NCBI RefSeq assembly: GCF_030867095.1 | Contig: NC_081831.1 | Location: 64,928,716-64,992,715, forward strand | Origin: Alligator mississippiensis | Lineage: Eukaryota > Chordata > Crocodylia > Alligatoridae | Reading direction: 5' to 3' | Length of the DNA: 64,000 nt | Shown: in pieces, positions 36,952 through 49,411 of the stretch | Position numbering within the stretch: the first letter of the stretch is position 1 | How the letters are laid out: the number at the start of each line of letters is the position of its first letter | The notes under the pieces: generated by a model | The model's input: only the letters and a program-made list of their open reading frames with translations | Databases searched by the model: none | What the model was told of the DNA's origin: nothing | Program-made: the position numbers and the translations under genes

Positions 36952-37442
36952 TTAATACTGCCTAAAAATATGCAATGTTCTTGATTATGTAAGGTGCTGA
37001 GCCCCGCAAGTCAATGGCAAATGATCCCCCCTCCCTTCATAGGATTTGGCCCATAGAAAATGTACTCTAGATGGCTAGATTTTTAGATGACACAAAGCAG
37101 TGTAGCTTTACAGAGCTAAGCCAGTTCCCACCAGCTGGGGATCTGGCCCATCATGTCTTCTACACGGATGGATGAGACGCCTGAGTCATGATTCCTCCTG
37201 CTTTGCCTTTGGAACGTTTTTGTATAAAATAAGCTCATTTACAAGGGGGAGGAACTGTTCTAAACAGAGCTGCAGTAAAAGGCCATCAGCAAGTGCTAAG
37301 AATCAGGTGGAATTTATGAGAGAGAAGAGGGGAACCTATAGTACCGGAATGGAAATAAATATGGAAGCAAAAGCCAGTCCACTGGGCTCCTGTGGCTCTC
37401 ATGAACAGAGAGGGTTTGATGTTGCACTGTATCTCTGCAAAC

Positions 37443-37443
<1 letters not shown>

Positions 37444-37473
<30 letters not shown>
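37444..37473. repeat. (AC)n microsatellite
   Basis: Fifteen units. Confidence 0.95.
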
Positions 37474-37475
<2 letters not shown>

Positions 37476-37936
37476 ACTATATATCATTTTTTTAAATATC
37501 TCAGATGAACACCTTGCCCTAAGTGCTCCTAAGGATATTGCATAACAACCAAGAGGCAATTTCAGGAAGTTGGCTAATGCCACCCCGCAAACTAAAATCA
37601 CTACACATCTCTGTGCTAGGATATATACTACAGGGAACAATCCTGCCCTGGTCTAGCTGGGCTAGCTTGGGCCTAATAAGTCCTAGTAAGCAACTTCCAT
37701 GACCTTCACTGGTATTAGCCTGAATAAAACAGGCAGGATCTGTCACCGAGTGGACAATCTCTGGGCAAGTCTGTGGGCCTGATTATGGTGTCAGAAAAAC
37801 AAGTGTAATTTGGGGGCATGAAGGTAATGGCATTAGCCAGGTACAAAACTAGTGTAAGAGGAGCAGAATCAGGTTCTGCAGTGTTAAGCCCCTGGCCCAG
37901 TATGTAGCACTGGTCTCTGTAGGCCATTCTCTAAGG

Positions 37937-38213
37937 CAGTGGTTCTCAACCTTTTTAGACTCAAGGCACTCTGCACTAGACTCAAGGCCCCCCCATAACT
38001 TTTGTGAACTGATTGACACCCATTTAAAAAGCTAACTTATTTATTACAGTGCTTACCTTCTTGCAGACAGGCCTAGCAGTGGGGGTGGGGAGCAACCAGG
38101 CAGGGAGAGCCAGAGCCTGCCCTTATCTACCGATCTCCTCATACTTTCTGCAGCACTCTTCAAGGACCTCGCAGCACCCCAGGGTGCCCCAGCAGCCTGG
38201 CTGAGAATCACTG
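37937..38213. mobile_element. hAT-like non-autonomous element
   Basis: Left end CAGTGGTTCTCAACC and right end GGCTGAGAATCACTG are inverted repeats of hAT (Charlie-like) type. Flanks ctctaagg (37929-37936) and ctctgagg (38214-38221) agree at 7 of 8 positions. Confidence 0.85.
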
Positions 38214-38221
38214 CTCTGAGG

Positions 38222-41200
38222 CACTGTGCCTACAGCTCTGCACCACACACCTTGCAAAGTCCAGCTGGCCACTCTTCGTAAGATTGCTCCAATCTTAGAA
38301 ACCCGCTACGGTAGGGCAGGCATCATGCCCAGTCCTTGCAAAGAGTTAGAAAGGGAAGTCCCTCATCAGTCCGTCCCATTCCTACTGGCCAGTCAAACAT
38401 AGCAAGGAGCGGTTTAGCCCTCCTGCCCAAATGCCTGTCTGTCTCCTTGCCTCTACCCATACTGACAGGGGGAAATGCTCAGGGTTTGTTTCCCCACCTC
38501 ATCACTGCTTAATCACAGCCCTGTGGCCCAAATGAAATAAATATAGAATGAATATAAAAGATAAAGGCAATTAATACATGTCTTCATTATTCCCCTCTCT
38601 ATCTCTCTATATTATATACATATATATTTTCATTTTACAAATAAAAACCTTTTATCTGGTATTTCTTTTCATGTATGTATCATATCAAAACCACACATAT
38701 ATTAACAACACTATACAATAAATACTTATATGTGATTGTTTAAATGTTACTTTCAACCAACAAGGCCTTTTCTTATCTTGTCATAAGGTCAAGTCCTGTC
38801 CACCTCACTGAGGAAAATATCTCCATCACTTTCAGCATTCCTCTGCTTGAGCAAAGACATCAGGTTTTGACTACTAATTTATTCAGCGGTTTGCTGTCTC
38901 TGTCTCTCCCACTGCTCAGGGGGACAGTGGCAGAGTGAGGGTGGTGTCCAGAGCAAACGCCTCTAGTAACCACTGCAAACCATGAATCCCCAGTTCAGCT
39001 CTGCTGCTCCTTCCAAATCAGCTAAACATTCCCTCCTCCAAAGGCTTTGCATGTGAGCTGTTCTCTTCTGGGTCAATGCTGTTGGGAGGGTGTGCTGCAT
39101 TTTACTGGGTGCTTGTCTTGTTTTCCTTGTCCTTCTTGGCTGGGATGTCATCTGTATCAGGAACTATTGCTATTCAGTTCATATAGGGAATTTCCTTATT
39201 CCTCTCCCTTGTTTCCATAAAAACCAGCTAACTGCATTATGGGGATTTTCTATCACCTATAGCTATCACTATTTTCTGTTCTGGCTGCTGCTGAAGACCA
39301 GATATTGCACTTGAAAGACCTGGGATCCTACCTAGTGTGGTTCATCCTATGTTCCTGGGACCCTCACATAAGAACATAAGTGTTGACCACACTTCAGCCA
39401 TAACATGTTGTGTTAGTAGCAGTCCAGTCTCATTGGACTTTAGACCAGGTTTTAATGAGCAAAGCAGGAGCAGGTGTTTGAGGAATAATCATATCAGTAA
39501 CACTATCATGACATGAGGTTCAAAGATAAAATACAAGGATGTGATGTACAACTCTCACTCAGACGCACAGTCTGATGAAAGTCAAACAGAGATTTGCTTG
39601 AGAAGAGGAAACTCCACCCTCCACCCCTTACCGCAGAAGCCTTTCAGATTTAGTTTAAGATACATGGTTAGAACTGGAGAGTCATTCACATAGTAGCTTA
39701 CTGTGCCTCAAGAGGTCATTCACATAGTAGCTTACTGTGCTTCAACCCATCGGGACCCCCTTCAAAGGTACCATTTGCCACTCCCAGAAATGGATGTGCC
39801 AACCCACAAACTTCTGTACAATATATTACAAGCAGTCCTGTGCACTAGCACTATTTCTTGAGCTCTTTTCCCCAACACAGTCACATGAAAAAATTCATTT
39901 AGACCACACAGCACTACCAAATACTCAGTCCCACAGACTGATTCACACATTTGCTGAAGAAGGAAGAGAATGTGGCATGCCTAGATCTCACAGAGCCACA
40001 AACCAATCCTTAATGGTCTAAAGGAGGTACTGGGATGGGAGCAGTTGGATATGGTTAAACCCATGGGACAGGCTATAATTTCATTAGACAAAGCAAGTAA
40101 TGGCCTCCTTGAAAATAGTTGTTACTGCTTATGAGCAAATAGCAGGAGAATCAAGGTCCTGAAGAACACATAACTTTTAGCAAAGGAGCTGTTAGTTATG
40201 AGAACCACCAATTGCCAGAGGTTGGCTGTGATTGAGACATAATGAATACAGTCTGCAACAAGAACAAGTTCCTCTCTGGGAGGAAAACAGCTGAATACCT
40301 GGAGTACAGCTCAGCACTGACATTACCAAGTTACTGAGGGTGAGTTTTTGCACTAGCTAAATGGTGCTCTGTGTGCAATGACACTTGTGGACTCCAACCA
40401 CACCCTCTCCATCTCTCACCTAGTCTCTCTACCTCCAGAGAATGGAGCACTAACACTGTGGCTGACTCTTACCTGTCTGTATCCTCCATTTGTCATGGAC
40501 TAAAAGCCAGGAGGTGGACCCAAGTGCAAGATTCTCATCAGAAAGAGAGTTCAACTTCCTCTACCATCCAGGACTCTAAAGTCAGATGGGAGATGGGACT
40601 GCAGTCAAGGGAAGTGAGACTGGAGTTCTCACTGATGAGCTTAGGTCCCCTACAGTACATGGGCCTTATATGGCCACATACTGCAATCAGAATCTAGATT
40701 GCCACTAGCTTGTTTTCTATGCAGCAGAATGCATTTCACATTCTCCTAGAGTTGTGACTGGCTGCAATTTTCAGTATTTCATGCAGGATCCTGTTGGCTT
40801 CCAATGTCTTCTCCCTTAATATCTGCACACAAATACTTCAATAAGCTGCTTTCTATTTTAATTAAACCAAAGTGCTATTTTCAGCATTATAACCCAGGAC
40901 CCTATTTTGCCAAGTTTTACTTGTTATCATGAGGTTAGCTGTACTCCATCACTGGAGTGGAAGAACTGGGCCCTTATTAACCCTTTCCTTCTGTAGTAAG
41001 CCTGAGTTAACCTCACATCATGCAGGCATATCCTCTAGTGCTAGAGAGTGAAAAACAAAATCAACCCAAAAGGACAAATTTTGCTCACTGTGTATTTCAA
41101 ACAGGTGGCTTAAGAGCACCAGTTTGCTCAGTGAGTTTCATTGCAAATAACAAATTAAAACAGTTCAAATAGCCATTCATTTCAGGGCCATTAGAATCTT

Positions 41201-41287
41201 CTCTAGACAACTTAAATTAAATTGCTCACTCTTTTGCACCTGCAATATGCCTTACACCATTCAAAGCAGTAACAAGAGTGTTGTTTC
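38222..41287. other. Region downstream of the WASF gene
   Basis: Contains the 34-bp tandem duplication at 39.7 kb. It may include distal 3' UTR of the WASF gene. No other gene seen. Confidence 0.45.
39681..39744 (+). repeat. Tandem duplication, 34-bp unit
   Basis: gtcattcacatagtagctta and onward is repeated head to tail at 39681 and 39715, with one mismatch before the second copy fades near 39744. Confidence 0.9.
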
Positions 41288-41293
41288 TTTATT
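41288..41293 (-). terminator. Candidate poly(A) signal AATAAA for the WASF gene
   Basis: First canonical AATAAA on the - strand after the WASF stop that I found, giving a 3' UTR of about 0.8 kb. Later signals (for example near 38.88 kb) are also possible, since WASF 3' UTRs are often longer. Confidence 0.35.
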
Positions 41294-42109
41294 GGCTGCA
41301 AAAGGACAGCTGGTTCTATGGTATATACTGAACTTCCCCTTCACACTTTTCTCCAGGGAACCTGAGTGTCAAGATGGAAATTTAAGCACACCATAAACAT
41401 CTCAGCCTACTCATGAAGTGCTTTTAAAAGTGACAGTGGGATATGGCACTGAACTCTCCTTTGTGACTGTTGCAAAGCAAAGTGAATGACAAAAACAAAC
41501 ACTTCCTGTCAGTAATTAGCAGAGCAATGAACACAGATTGTCCCTGGTCATGAGGCCCATAGTCCCAGAATTTCAAAGCTCTGAGCAAAACACAAACAAG
41601 TGAACAGTGGTCTCTAGACATCTATAACCATGTGATTGGGTTTTCTAAGGGAACGTGATTTTTTTCCAGGAGTTTTTCATTACACAATTAACATCTAGCT
41701 GAATAAGCAGTGCTGCCTGTGCAATTTCTTCTCTAAAAATGCACATCTGGGGTTAGCTTCTGATCTCTGTCACACCTGTATAAATCTAGAGTAACTCCAT
41801 TGATCTTGGCCCAGTGGTGTTTTTCAGCATTATTAAAGACTGAAGTATTGTGTTTACTCCTGGTGCTATTATGGGCAAATTTTGGTTATCCTCCTTCTAA
41901 AGTGCATTCCCCCAATGCACTCACCAATGGTGATGATACTGTAATTTCTTTAAACAATGCAACAGAGCATAAAAGCAAGTCACACTACCATAACTGCTGA
42001 TGGCTTTCAGTATTTACTTTTGGGGAAGCCCACTAATACACACCTGCTTGCAGAAAAGTGGCACATAGGAAGTGGGAGAGAGACAGTCCAACACTGCATT
42101 CCAGCTTTC

Positions 42110-42267
42110 TCAATCTGACCACTCATTATCGTCCAATTCTGAGTCATCGTCGGATTCACTGTACTCCACCGCGATCCTGCGGGAGAGGATGGTAGCCACA
42201 TCATTGCCAACTGGTTCCTTCTTTGCCTCCTGCTCCCACTGTTCCTGGACTTTTCGGAGTTGAATGC
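42110..42267 (-). CDS. WASF3-like coding exon 8 (C and A regions, stop)
   Basis: Encodes residues 458-509: GIQLRKV completes WH2, [16 protein letters not shown] is the central Arp2/3-binding helix, and [15 protein letters not shown] is the acidic end with the conserved tryptophan. TGA at 42110-42112. A tryptophan at 468 stands where other WASFs have arginine (EQREQ). Confidence 0.95.
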
Positions 42268-45200
42268 CTACATTAAAGAAAGATCAAAAACCATTAAGGT
42301 CAGCAAAACCAGCTTGCTACCAGTTGACCTATGAGTGTGCTTGATGGCTGCCATATTGGCTGAAACAGTGGATTGAACCAGAGATCTCCAGAGATGAAAA
42401 CACAGTGCCTTCAGTGAAGGACGCCTCATAGCACAAGCACACACAAACACACACCAAGGTGCTACCAGGACTCCAAAGCCACTGCCTGTCTCCCTTACTA
42501 TTATTCAGCCTGTGGCTCTGTAGAAAGTGGAGACGGAAAAGACCTATTAGAGTATGTGTGCCCATACTATCCACTAGGATCCTCAAGGTAGCTAATGTAA
42601 ATTTGATCCTTACTAGATATTTTCAAGTTCTCTATAGGGTCCAATGTCAGGGTCCCCATGTGATGGGACTTCTACCAGTTATTCTGAAAGGCTAAACACT
42701 TCAGTGTGAGTATATATTTTTTTTTCTGAAATACAAATTAAATAGTCTTTTTGCTCTTTTTCACCCTCTGTCTCCTACTCCTGCTACCCTAAATAATTCC
42801 TCTATCACATTTGAAGCCATGTATTGGATTTTGTTTTTCTTAACCAGCCCTGTCACCAACAAAATCTGCTTCACCTCTGTCCAGTAGAGGACCTTCCCTG
42901 GACTTAAATGGGCTTTGGACCAGGCCTCTGGAGTGCAGGTCTCTCTCTGCAGTTGCCCCCCATTCTTCTGCACTTCTCTTGCAGTCTCAGCAGAACTTGC
43001 TGCCCCACTCACACTCGCTCCTGTAAGGCCAGTGCTGATGTCCAGGGATGTAACTCACCCCTACGAATCGCAGCAAGCAGGTCGCTCCTGGCATCGCTCA
43101 TTGGTATCAGAGGGATCTGAGGTTTCCGAGGCTCAACCGTAACGGTGGGGGGTGATGCTGAGTGAGCTGGTGAAGCAGTGACTGTTGGGGGGCCAGGTGG
43201 AGGAGGGGGAGGGGCAACAGGGGGGCCCATGGGGCCAGTCTGAGGAGGAGAAGCAGAATATGGGCAGGGCGGAGCCGGAGGTGGGGAAGGTGCATAGGAC
43301 GAGTGAGCCATGGAAGCTGTGGCACTGGTAGCCAGAGCAGGGGGTGCTGAGATGGGGCTGTCGAAGGCAGTTTGAGCAGAAGGTATCACAGGGGGTGGGG
43401 GCGGAGGAGCAGGAGGCACGAAGTATTCTGCCATGGGCATCTGCTGTTGGCTGCAACAATTAAAGAACAGAAAGCAAATCAATAGCAATAGTGGAATCAT
43501 TCTCACTGAAACAGATCCTATGCGTCAATAACCTTTCAGAGGAGAGAGAAAACCAAGGACACTCCACTCACTGCCACCTACCTTAAAACCATCCCAGCCA
43601 GATCCCAACTCAGTTTGGGCTCCAGCCAACATGGGCATTTGTCTCTGCTTTCTGATCTGAACTATTGCTTGGTGCAGCTATGAACCAGCTGCCCTGTTTA
43701 TTGCAGAGGTGGCTGCCTTTAAAGTGATTCGTATCTATTTATCTTATCTGTGTCCTGAAAGACGCACACACATACAAACTACACGGAACGTGGCCTTTGC
43801 AGGTGGATATACTGGGCCGAAATCCAGACCTGGGTCAAGCAAGTGTAACTGCTAAGGAAGTGTCAAGGCCATGGAGATAGGTCAGAAAAGGGAGGTGTAA
43901 GCAGTACAAAAGCATCTTGCACTGGTGTGTCACTCACTGAGTATTTAAAATGTGTGTGGGATATATGTGGGGAGTGAAGAGGAAGAGTAGACAGAGAAGC
44001 AAAAACTGGATAATACAAACTAGAGTATGGAAGCTAATAGAACCTGATGGGAACTGAGACTCTAATCAAAGCAGATTCAATATTCTTGGAAGGTTTCATT
44101 TCTTCTGGTCAAGAGACACCTGATTTTCATATTCCCCTTTGAAAAGCTAATGCTGGAAACACATTCGATGTCTGATGATTTAAACATAGAAAAAGTCAAG
44201 GGAACACAGAGTTCTGGCTGAATCCATCGTGTTCCTGAGAAGCAATTGCTGTGACAAGGGCTCACAGCCTCATACTCTGAATGCTGCACCAAAAAGAAAA
44301 AATATCACCTAGCTGTTATTTGAAAAATGTCTTTTGGCCTGTGCAGTTTCAAAGGGCTGGGTAATAGTGTTGCAATGAGGCCCTATACATTCATTCAAAA
44401 AGCAAGTCATCTCACTGCATCTTGCCAGAAACAGCATTTGCCATTATACCAGCAAGGTGAGAGTTACAACAGCCACCAGTCCTCACACTTCAGGGTTTAT
44501 TTGGCATCTCAAGGGAGGAATACATTTCCTTCCCATTCTATAGGATTGTGCCATTAGATTAATTTTTAAGATCAGATGAGTTTATACCTTTCCCTAAAGC
44601 ATCTGGCATCAAGCCTCCTCAATGTCCAAAGTGATGCTGGACTAAGAGAAGCACTGTGTCAATGTAAATGATACTACTGATTTGGTACAGAAAACTTTGC
44701 CTATAGAGCTCTGAAGGCTGAAATAGTTTTACTTGAAGGGGAAACTGGCCAGATATACACACAATGGTACTTGAAGCCCAAATGGGCCATTTGGAGGACT
44801 ATGGCCATATTTCAAATGAATATGATGAATTATTTTTAATCCTGTGTTTTGCTCTATATTTTGCCTCTGGGGTAAGCTCTTCCATAGGAGGCTGAAGTGC
44901 ACAGAGAAACAGGAAGGCAAAGGCTTGCAGAACAGGCCAGGTGTCTCCTACGCAAATGCTAACAGAAAGCTGTCCAAGGTTCTGAACAGCTTTCAGGCCA
45001 TGCTCCCATCTCCGAGTGGACAACAACCATCTTGATCTGAATTCTGCTCTCAAACATACCTTTGCACTCAGCTGTATGGTTGTAATAGGGAGCTCCTGTT
45101 ACTTTAAGAGGAGAAAGTCTGCAGACAGGGCTTAGGTGGCACTCAAGGGAAGAGGAATGGAAGGGGGGCAGGTTTAGAGAATATATAAGCCCAGGGCCTG

Positions 45201-48200
45201 AGCTGCAGCAGGCAGTCTGGTCCTGGAGGTCATGGGAGAAATTGCTCCTGAGCAGGAGGCCACCAGAGGAGCCCCTAACTTACACCAGGGATACCTTGAG
45301 CCCAGGAGCAGGACAGGTAAGTACAATAGTGTGGACTTGCCTGGAGAGCACCCGTGGTTTGGGGGTTAGGACTAGTGGGGGAGATGGGAGGGCCCAGCAG
45401 GCCCAGGAGCAGGGCCAGAGTCTGGGAACAGGGCTGAGCAGGTAACATGCCTGGAATCAAGGCCAAAGCCTGCAAGTAGGGAATACAGAGAAATGGATAT
45501 GTTGCTAGAGAGAGCCCAATGTGCAGACAGGGGCAGAGATGGGGCTAGAGAGTGCCCAGCATCCAGAGGGGGGCAGAGACAGGGCTAGAGAAGCCACTGA
45601 ATTGATTGATTGGTAATATATGCAAGGCTTGGGCATGGCTAGAAGGGGAGATGATGGGGCCACAAAATTAGCCCTTAAGGGATGAGCAATTAGACCATAG
45701 CTTGTGAATGGATGAGCTCTTGCTCAGGGATCCCTGGGCTCGTTTCTAAATGTATATTCACATTAAGGCATGGCAGATGAACAAAAGGGGAGGTGGCCTC
45801 AAGAACAAGGTGGAACAGAGGCTAAGCAGCCACCAGGGGGCTTCATGGCTGCTCCTGGGGCAGGCCCTTGTTACAACAATAGTACAGAGAAGTGACTGAG
45901 ATTGGAACTTGAACCTGTGCATGACTGTTTTAGCATCAGTTTTTTGTTTGGGTAATGATAAAGGCTATCCTCTATTTGGATGATGCTAACTGCTGGGAGA
46001 GGGCTGGATGGGTCAGGGGACTGGGAATAAGGCAGAGAACATCTCAGTTGTGGACTACTAATCAGAATTCAGACCAGTCTTGAACCAGGCCAAAATTCTC
46101 ACTAACTGAGCACTGTGGTGAAAGGAGATGGTATTTTTTCCAGTACTGTTCTTTTTAGACATGTGTTGACTTCACATAAACCACCCTCACAGACAGCCAT
46201 AACTGGTGTTCTTCAACCTCCTGACAAGAGGGCTAAAGGAATGAATGGGCACTGGAGGCTGAATTACTGTGTCTCCCCTCAAGAAGGCTGAGGGGACTGC
46301 CAGAGGGCTAGCCTATGTGACAATTGCTGCCTAGCTTATGCTTGTCATAGATAGAGGGCCTCCCTTTCCAGGGCAATTGATGTCACCTTTTCAAAGCACT
46401 ACACTCATTTTAAAAGGAGAAAAACAGGTCTCATAATGAAGGACAGAAGGTTGAATTCCATACCCATACTCTTTGACTATCTGAGGTCTTGGTCCATTCA
46501 GTATAGTCTCTGGAGGTTGTGGCACATGGGGCTGCTGGACACGGTTGAGACTGTTCTGCCGACTTCCCGCTGCCGAAGGTCTGTATACATGTTCCTGGGC
46601 CTGGTTGGCCACTAGAATGACCTCTTTGTTGTCTGTTGACAGATGCGACGCTGGAGCTAGTATCTGTTGTGCAGGGTGGTTAGGGCTGGCAGGGTATGAG
46701 TGATCAGCTGCATCTGATGCATAAGATCTGTTGCACACAAAAATATCAAAGGTTGTATTCCTGGATGGAGAGCAGGAATGGAAAGTGAAGTTGGGAGAGG
46801 TCAAGGGGATTATGATGGAACCTACTGGCATTTGGGCTCAAGGCATCAACACAGGGAGATGGGAGGTGTTGCCACAAAGTACAGCAAAAGCTGTGTTATC
46901 CAGCACTTTATCAACCAGAAAGCTCCACTAACCGGCATCTGGAGGACACGGTAGAAGTGAAACCGGAAGTCCCACTTCTGCTTTCAGCTGTGAGCCGAGT
47001 TCTTCTCCTTCACTTCTTCAGCCCACAGCCAGGAGCACAGCAGCCTGTGCAGGGCAAAGCAGCCTGTGCAGGGGCCCCCTCCCTGTCCCCTGGCACACTG
47101 ACACCAGGGAGTACACCAGACAGTGCACATTTGAGTTTTTAACCGGCATATTTGATTAACCAGCATTCCCCATTCCTGGGGGATGCCGGATAACAGAGCT
47201 TTTGCTGTACAAACATACAAGGCAGTATTGGGGCAGTACAAGCAGACTAGGGAGACAGTAAGAGTTCTGCAGGGTAATGAACCAGCCTGACACCTCTGCA
47301 GATTTAGTTTAGGTCCCAAATGGAAATGTCTCATATTATTGCCTGTCCACAAGGAGGTCACAAAACCCATGTCACATGAGACATGATTTGTCAGGCTCAG
47401 GTCCAAACCAGCAGGTGGCAGTGTACGTTACGGTAGAGGTGCAGTGGGCTGGGGGCGTTGTTGGCACAATGCCTGCCTTCCCTAAACCTGCTTCCTAGCC
47501 AGCACTAAGAGTCCTTCACTGTCATGAGCAATCAATATACTCAGAAAACTGAAAAGGAAAAGAAAGAGTGAAAAAAGCAAAGAAAAAAACAATGGGCTAA
47601 ATGTATAATACATAAAACCTGCCTATTATCTGGGGACAGTGATCCTTCCGATGAGGCCATGTGATATGGGGATGGTGAGAACCTGTTATCGGGTCGGAAT
47701 TCTTTATCATATGCCATCATGTTCCACTCCAGACGCCGGTTACGGGCTTTTCTCACTTTCTTGACCTCCCGAGTGGAATCTTCTACTAACCGCTGCTCCT
47801 AGAAGCAAACAAACACCTTTCTTTTAACAGGTCTGTAGGGTGATTGCCTAACAGCTGTATATAGTGCTGTGTATGCCTGAGCTGGATGACACACAAGGAG
47901 TTTAGACTATGTGGATGAGGGTAACGACGATATTGAACAATGCTGAAATTCACATTATTCTAGATCATGGTTCCCCATCACCATGATGTAGTCCTTTAGT
48001 AGCTTTTGCTATTCTTTCTAAGTTCCTGATCCTTTCCTGATCCATGAGTCCTGCTGTCTATTCATGTATCCATGTCCCAGCCCATCCAAAGCTGATCTGA
48101 CCTAGATGCCAATCACTCAGTCACAAGGCTGAGCTTGGACCAGCCCAGTGCACATACAGTTGAAAGGAAAACTGTGAGCAATATCTGGTATAGCATATGT

Positions 48201-49361
48201 GTAATCTACTGGTACCATCACCTGTGAGAACTTTGGTCCTCATAAATCCTAGAGGTCTTCTGTGGGATAACAGGTCCAACCTACCCACAGATTTGGAAGC
48301 CTGAACCACAGTACTGACAAGCCAGAAAACTGAACCTAGAAATTCAGGTCTACTCCGACTTGCTGCAGATAACAGCTTTAGGGTGGATAAGAAACTCTTA
48401 TGAGTAAACCTTTACTACTTGACCTAGCCAAGCCTTTAGACTTAATTAATCCAGCCCTACTTAGAGTGCTTTTGTATCTGCCATTAACCAAAACAAATCG
48501 GATAAGAGAGGAGGCAGCAACATCCAATTGTGAGAGAGGAGTGGTGAAGTAGAGAAACAGGCTTTATACCTATTCTCTTACTGTGCAGAGTACTTGTCCA
48601 CATCATAAGGGCAATGGTGTAAGTGGAAAGGGATCTGTTCACTACAGCTGAAACCCTGATTTTCTTTGTGTCTCTGCTCTCAGGGGCCAACTAAAGAGAA
48701 GCAAAGCATTCAGCAGGCTTCAACTAAGGTTGAATGATTTTTAAACCATAAAAAGTTAGACTGAGATCACAGTGTGATATAAATCACCAAAGAGGCGCAT
48801 CATCACAAATGGCTCTCATGAGGTTCATGTATTACAGTCTAGGGAGTAGGAGACCTATATGTTTCCTGAATGTAAAAGCCTTGCAGTTGCTGACTAGCAC
48901 ATAGAAAGGGATATGAAAGCCCCAAGCCTCTTGGTCTGGCTGGGGCTGTGAATGCCACAGAAGCCACAAATGCAAGCACTGGCTGAGACAATAATATGTC
49001 TCCCCCACAAGAGTCCCCTTTCTAAGCAGCACTGTCAAAACATGAGATTATGACTGGAGAAGATAAAAGGTAAGAGGCACCTTGCAAATGACAGAAAGAG
49101 ATACTGTCCCTGCACCAGAGACAGAAAGGAGATGGAAAAAGAAACTAGAACCACATAGTGTTAGAATTTGAACTAATTCCAGACTTGATCCCAGGCCTCA
49201 TCACAGCCTGACTGGGAGCTTTCTCTGTTGCCTTTACCTTTTGCCTGCGTTTCTCCTTTCTCTTATCTTCAGTTGCCTGCAGCATCTTCTCCTTCCATAA
49301 GTTGAAGAAATATGAAGGGTCAGTGTAGAATTTGAGGCCGTCCTTCTTGTCATCTCTGAAA

Positions 49362-49411
<50 letters not shown>

